Assembly (NCBI GenBank): GCA_964437445.1 | Contig: CAYTGR010000003.1 | Span: 1 to 64,000, forward strand | Length of the DNA stretch: 64,000 nucleotides | DNA from: CAYTGR01 sp964437445 | Lineage (GTDB): Bacteria; Chloroflexota; Anaerolineae; B4-G1; SLSP01 | Direction of reading: 5' to 3' | In this document: piece by piece, positions 60,201 to 64,000 of the stretch | How positions within the stretch are numbered: the first letter of the stretch is position 1 | Layout: every line of letters begins with the position of its first letter | Translations under genes and position numbers: made by a program | Notes under the pieces: generated by a model | What the model was told of the DNA's origin: nothing | Database searches by the model: none | The model's input: only the letters and a program-made list of their open reading frames with translations

Positions 60201-63200
60201 ACGTCGTGGATTCGCGCGCCACCGACGGCGCGGGCAATGTGGAGAGCACCTACGGGAACAACAACTTTACCTACGCCTCTTCCGCCCCCGATGCTCCGGT
60301 GCCGACCTCTCCAACTCATCCCAACCCCGACCTCTGGTACAACAACAACCAGCCGGGCTTTGTCTGGAACGTGCCCAACAGCAGCGTGCCGGTTGTCGGC
60401 TATAGCATCATCCTTGATCCCTACCCCGGCACCATCCCCGACACCATCCAGGAAACCAGCGGCACCAGTTACAACGCCGCCACCACCCCCGACGGGACCT
60501 GGTATTTCCACGTTCGCGCGGTGAATATTGCCGGCACGTGGGGGCCGGCCGGTCACGTCCGGGTGAACATTGACACCGCCACGCCGCAGACGCCCGCCAG
60601 TGTGACCGAGGAAAACCCCGACGTGGATTGGGACGCCGATGGCGCGATCAACGTCTACTGGAGTGCGGTGCCCAACACCGGCTCCGGCATCACCTACGCG
60701 CTGGAACGCTGCGTCAACGGCGGGCTGAGCGGCGCCTGCACCACCGGCTGGCAGCCGGTCGCCTCCGGCATCGCCGAGACCTGGTACGCGCACAACCCCG
60801 GCGGCTATGCCGACGGCAACACCGTCCGCTACCGCGTCCGCGCCACCAACGGCGTCGGCCTCACCGGCGGCTGGCGCGAATCCGATGGGATGACGATTGA
60901 CAGCAGCCCGGTTGGCGCGCCGGCCTGGGTCTACGAGGACGCGATGGCCGAACCCGACCGCGACTATCACAACCAGGCCAACGGCGCGGTCACCGTCCGC
61001 TGGGCCACCGTCGCCGACACCGGCTCCGGCATCACCTACCGGCTGGAAAAATGCGTCAGCCTGAGCGGCGCCTGCACCAACCCCACCGACTGGACGCTCG
61101 TGGCGCAGGGATTGAGCGTCACCTTTTATGCCGATTCCGGCTCGTACAGCGATGGCCTGCGGGTTCGCTACCGCGTTATCGCCGTCAACGGCGTGGGTAC
61201 CGTCGGCGCGCCGACCGCCTCCGACGGGATGTTGATTGACCTGGACATCCCTGCCTCGCCCGCCTGGGTGCGCGAGGGCGTCGCCACCGAGCCGGATTGG
61301 GATTACGATGACGATGGCGCGTTCACCATCTACTGGGCGGCGGTGGCCAACACCGGCTCCGGCATCACCTACCGCCTGGAAAAGAGCATTGACGGCGCAG
61401 ACTGGCAACTCGTGGCCGAGGGCCTCTCGGCTACTAACTATACCGATACCAACGGCAGCGACGACGGCGCGTTCATCCGTTACCGCGTCACCCCGCTCAA
61501 CGGCGCGGGCACGGTGGGCCAGTACCGCCTCTCCGACGGCATCACCCTGGACCGCGAAGCGCCCGCCGCCCCGGCCTGGATTTACGAGAACAACCCCGAC
61601 GTGGATTTTGACACCGACGGTGCGGTGCTGGTGGTCTGGGCGCCGGTCGCCAACACCGGCTCCGGCATCACCTACAACCTGCAAAAGCGAATAGATGGCG
61701 GCGAGTGGTACGACCTGGCCGCCGGCCTCACCGGCACCAGTTTCAACGACACGGACACCTTTGGCGATGAAACCCTGATTGAATACCGCGTCCAGGCCCG
61801 CAACGGCGTGGGCCGCATCAGCGGCTGGACGCTCTCCGATGGCGTGCTGGTGGATACCGACACCCCCGCCGCGCCGACGAACGTCGGCGAGGGGCTGGTG
61901 GTTGGCACCGACCTGGATTACGTCAACGTCAACACCTACCTGGTCTACTGGACCGGCGTCACGGCGACCGCCACCGGCGATACGATCCGCTACACCGTGG
62001 AGCGCAACGTCAACGGCGGCGGCTGGAACACCGCCGTCACCGGCCTGACCGCCACCTCCTGGGACGACCCGCAGGCCTACTCCAACGGCGATCAGGTGCT
62101 TTACCGCGTGATCGCCGTCAACGGGGCGGGCACCGCTTCGGCTGCCTCTGCCGCCTCTGACGGGATCACCATAGACACCGGCCAGCCCAACTCTACGGTG
62201 GCCACCACCGGCTATTACAACTCCACCGGTTGGCCCGACCGCGTGCAGGGCGCTTCCTCGGACGATTACTCCGGCGTCGCCCGCGTAGAGGTGGTCATCT
62301 ATGACACCGACGCCAACCTCTGGTGGAACGGCTCGGCCTGGGCTGCCGGCGGCCCCTTCTGGCTGCTGGCGACCGGCACGACCAACTGGTATTACCCGCT
62401 GACCGACGCCTATCTGACCAACGGCCACGCCTACGACCTGCTCTCGCGCGCTACCGATGTCGCCGGCAACGTGGAGACCAGCCTGGGCACCAACACGTTC
62501 ATCTTTGCCAGCAGCGGCCCCGAAGTGCCGGTCATCTCGTCCAGCACCCATCCGGTGCAGACGACCTGGTACAACGCCAACGACCCGGCCTTTGCCTGGA
62601 CGGAACCCGGCGGCCCGGCGCCCATCGTCGGCTATTCCTACGTCCTGGACCAGAACCCGGCCACCACCCCCGACACAACTGCCGACACCACCGGCCTGAC
62701 CGCCGCCTACACCGACCTGGCCGACGGCACCTGGTATTTCCACGTCCGCGCGGTAGACAGCACCCCCAACTGGGGGCCGGCCGGCCACTACCGCATCAAC
62801 ATTGACACGGCCACCCCCGGCGCACCCGCCACCGTCACCGAAGAATCCCCCGATGTAGATTGGGATTACGACGGCAGCGTCACCGTTTACTGGACTGCCG
62901 TGCCCAACACCGGCTCCGGCATCGTCTACGTTGTGGAGCGTGAGGTCAGCACCAACCCCGGCGTCTGGACGGTGCTCAGCGACACCGTGCCGGCCACCTG
63001 GTACCTGGACTCAACCACCGGCTACTCCGACGGGACGCTGATCCGCTACCGCGTCTCGGCGCGCAACGGCGTCGGCCTGACCGGCGCGGCGACCACCTCC
63101 GACGGCGTCACCGTGGACAGCGACGCGCCCGGCACGCCGGCCTGGGTCACCGAAAACGCGCCCGACCCGAACGATCAGGACTATGACCCCGACGGCTCGG

Positions 63201-64000
63201 TGCGCGTCTACTGGGCGACCGTCGCCGACACCGGCTCCGGCATCACCTACCGGCTGGAGCGGCGGATCACGGTCAGCGGCCTCCCCGGCGCCTGGGTGGA
63301 AGTCGCCGCCGGCTTGACCGGCAACTCGTACCTGGACCCGCGCCTCCATCAGGACGGCGAAACGATCCACTATCGCGTCACTGCTTTTAACGGGGTGAAC
63401 AATTTCGGCGCGGCGCGGCTTTCCGATGGTATCCTGATTGACACCGACACCCCCGGCGCGCCCGCCGAAGTGACTGAGAACAGCCCTGACATAGATTGGA
63501 GCGTAGACGGCAGCGTGACCGTCTTTTGGGGCGGGGTGGGCGATACCGGCTCCGGCATCACCTACCGGCTGGAAAAGCAGGTGAACAGCAGCGGCTGGGT
63601 GGTCGTCTCCGGCGCCGAGGCGCTGCCCGGCGGCACGACCAGTTTCGCCGACGGCGGCGCCTATAACGACGGCGACGTGATCCGCTACCGCGTCCGCGCG
63701 ACCAACGGCGCGGGGACTCCCGGCGCCTGGCGCGAATCCGACGGGATGACGATTGACAGCAGCATCCCCGCCGCCCCCGGCTGGGTGCGCGAGGAAAACC
63801 CCGACGTGGATTACGACGCCGACGGCGCGCTGACCGTTTACTGGGCTGCCGTTTCGGACACCGGCTCCGGCATCACCTACCGGCTGGAGAAAGAGTTGAA
63901 CCACAGCGGCACCTGGACACCCGTGGCGCAGGGGCTGGCCGGCGTCTCCTACTATGACGGCCAGGCGCAGCCCGACGGCACCTTTGTCCGCTACCGCGTC
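57281..64000 (+). CDS. Giant secreted FN3-repeat protein, C terminus beyond window
   Basis: At least 2240 residues, open to the window end. The signal peptide (AITFFVVLTMLVPAGLILG) is followed by beta-sandwich domains, two FN3-like modules, a DNRLRE-type domain (SYVDQANPTINYGTNQYMYV, VYRVTGSWTEGGINWNNQP), and then FN3-like repeats of about 95 residues. These recur as DTGSGITYRLE, then IRYRV, then SDGITID, each introduced by a PDVDWDYDGSV-type strand; Ig-like modules about a bacterial FN3 in length are interspersed. No enzymatic motif is seen. Likely a surface or matrix protein. GGAGGAGG precedes 57281; the partial ATGAA before the gap is a duplicate contig end. It shares its upstream box with the gene at 48076. 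Confidence 0.9.
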   Translation, partial: MNHFREWTWKAITFFVVLTMLVPAGLILGPVQRVEAAYTGWFNPTGNASVSGYTALSNPTYAYADDSNNATGPNLSSSTTYGQQYHTFGASIPSGAVLQGIEVQVHYWLSNQNGTNTLTADLSTDGTAWTSTNDSDTSEPTSQTAVILQPADPLWGRSWTSTDLTNLRVRIRMSRSSFTTGVFYLDWVSVRLRYNRQPNTPTNTYPNGQTLTTRNPTFTWSAFSDPDTGDAQDQFYIQIRQNPGSYFYRSTTVNSSANSYASSWNLPDGAYCWQVRVRDNSGASNAYSALSTETCFTVSANVPPNPPSLVDPPNGEVVITGQPTLSWNATTDPDPGDSVAGYGVSIDGGAFVNVGLNTSYVPGTPLSNGSHTWQVRACDTHAACSTSPTWSFTVNTNIVGPNQDSYVDQANPTINYGTNQYMYVRSSRNIWGDALNRRMFLRFNVPPITTCYPGTSPSIVQATLRVYADSGPSMLRTYDVYRVTGSWTEGGINWNNQPAAEASGSVNVSVGYTGWVNWDVTEDVASFIDYGGANTNYGWMIRDRSESESWSEYYETRFRAREYSGTSTDPQLLIAYNCPPAAPVLVSPANGGYTTDNTPLLDWNPATDPDGDTLRYAVQVDGGAWVSPSPDTLTEITWGTLGEGQHNWRVRVSDGRAEAYSASWTFTVDTDMPGVPAYLNEGSPDQDFYPNAAYALLINWGSVPDTGSGIAYQLQRRINGAAWTTITTTANTAYNDTASLADNDFVEYQVRACTGAGNCSGWTTSDGVRIDSQDPAIVTGVGEGVTVGTDDDWSRDNVYWVYWNRVADTGSGITYEVQRSVNGGAYAPLTLSAFACDAARCWGDDPTGYSNGDNVRYRVRAVNGAGRTSLDWSTPSDGITIDSAAPDSAVLTGGVYTPPGGANPWPGNISGSASDGVGGVSGVARVDLRIRDASTGDYWNGTAWDSAETWVQAAGTNPWSYTFPASNLTDGHTYVVDSRATDGAGNVESTYGNNNFTYASSAPDAPVPTSPTHPNPDLWYNNNQPGFVWNVPNSSVPVVGYSIILDPYPGTIPDTIQETSGTSYNAATTPDGTWYFHVRAVNIAGTWGPAGHVRVNIDTATPQTPASVTEENPDVDWDADGAINVYWSAVPNTGSGITYALERCVNGGLSGACTTGWQPVASGIAETWYAHNPGGYADGNTVRYRVRATNGVGLTGGWRESDGMTIDSSPVGAPAWVYEDAMAEPDRDYHNQANGAVTVRWATVADTGSGITYRLEKCVSLSGACTNPTDWTLVAQGLSVTFYADSGSYSDGLRVRYRVIAVNGVGTVGAPTASDGMLIDLDIPASPAWVREGVATEPDWDYDDDGAFTIYWAAVANTGSGITYRLEKSIDGADWQLVAEGLSATNYTDTNGSDDGAFIRYRVTPLNGAGTVGQYRLSDGITLDREAPAAPAWIYENNPDVDFDTDGAVLVVWAPVANTGSGITYNLQKRIDGGEWYDLAAGLTGTSFNDTDTFGDETLIEYRVQARNGVGRISGWTLSDGVLVDTDTPAAPTNVGEGLVVGTDLDYVNVNTYLVYWTGVTATATGDTIRYTVERNVNGGGWNTAVTGLTATSWDDPQAYSNGDQVLYRVIAVNGAGTASAASAASDGITIDTGQPNSTVATTGYYNSTGWPDRVQGASSDDYSGVARVEVVIYDTDANLWWNGSAWAAGGPFWLLATGTTNWYYPLTDAYLTNGHAYDLLSRATDVAGNVETSLGTNTFIFASSGPEVPVISSSTHPVQTTWYNANDPAFAWTEPGGPAPIVGYSYVLDQNPATTPDTTADTTGLTAAYTDLADGTWYFHVRAVDSTPNWGPAGHYRINIDTATPGAPATVTEESPDVDWDYDGSVTVYWTAVPNTGSGIVYVVEREVSTNPGVWTVLSDTVPATWYLDSTTGYSDGTLIRYRVSARNGVGLTGAATTSDGVTVDSDAPGTPAWVTENAPDPNDQDYDPDGSVRVYWATVADTGSGITYRLERRITVSGLPGAWVEVAAGLTGNSYLDPRLHQDGETIHYRVTAFNGVNNFGAARLSDGILIDTDTPGAPAEVTENSPDIDWSVDGSVTVFWGGVGDTGSGITYRLEKQVNSSGWVVVSGAEALPGGTTSFADGGAYNDGDVIRYRVRATNGAGTPGAWRESDGMTIDSSIPAAPGWVREENPDVDYDADGALTVYWAAVSDTGSGITYRLEKELNHSGTWTPVAQGLAGVSYYDGQAQPDGTFVRYRV

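Noticed and set aside
60041..62788. A 915-codon minus-strand frame inside the FN3-repeat gene
   Set aside because: Periodic shadow of the repeat DNA; the plus-strand frame has signal peptide and domain motifs.

Overview
The window is high-GC (except a few AT-rich spots), densely coding on both strands, and looks like one scaffold of a draft or metagenome-assembled genome, because it carries two 100-N gaps. The gene mix points to a Chloroflexota bacterium of the Anaerolineae type: a CHAT-SIR2 protein beside a STAND ATPase with WD40-like repeats, very large secreted repeat proteins, TrmFO, a DUF1461 membrane protein, and two secreted proteins ending in a Y-L-P-L-V motif. The lineage is inferred from gene content; no marker rRNA is present.

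Layout. 1-935 has no credible gene and holds several 7-bp-period repeats. A tRNA-Arg(TCT) follows at 936-1009, then a coupled pair of unrecognised proteins (1068-3082, minus). On the plus strand come a benzoylformate-decarboxylase-like ThDP enzyme, a DUF2007 protein, a methyltransferase, trmFO and a two-component system (3306-9720). From 18322 down to 9920 (minus) lies a seven-gene operon: a FadR-type GntR regulator, a glycyl radical enzyme, its radical-SAM activase, an FMN-split-barrel protein, and two CrtI-like flavoproteins separated by a 54-residue membrane protein. It has a near-consensus promoter with a FadR-type palindrome just downstream of the predicted transcription start. Next are a membrane serine hydrolase, a Tat-exported ATC-hydrolase-like protein and a two-gene ABC-2 transporter (18638-23290), then a 624-residue unknown with two C-terminal membrane helices.

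25493-33711 (plus) holds a methyltransferase, a protein truncated by the first gap, a DUF6504-like protein, and a CHAT-SIR2 / STAND-ATPase pair that resembles a conflict or programmed-death module. 33811-46379 (minus) combines alpha-glucan use (a secreted multidomain amylopullulanase and a probably cytoplasmic cyclomaltodextrinase-type GH13) with a stress cluster dnaK-grpE-cbpA-usp-htrA. A short conserved-type protein with a collapsed retropepsin-like partner and a DUF1461 protein follow. From 48076 to the end lie two giant secreted proteins: a 2779-residue transglutaminase-like protein with 20 InlB-B-like repeats, and an open-ended protein of at least 2240 residues made of FN3-like repeats. 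Both have the same 18-bp box 26 bp upstream of an ACAAT element, and long leaders with hairpins.

Many intergenic regions carry tandem arrays of degenerate 7-bp units (families CGTGARR, GCTGATG/CAGCCAT, CTCACTG/GTGAGCA, CYATTYG and TATATAT-CTANNNN), comparable to the heptameric STRR sequences described in cyanobacteria. Several abut or overlap start or stop codons. A second family of larger palindromic elements occurs in four places.
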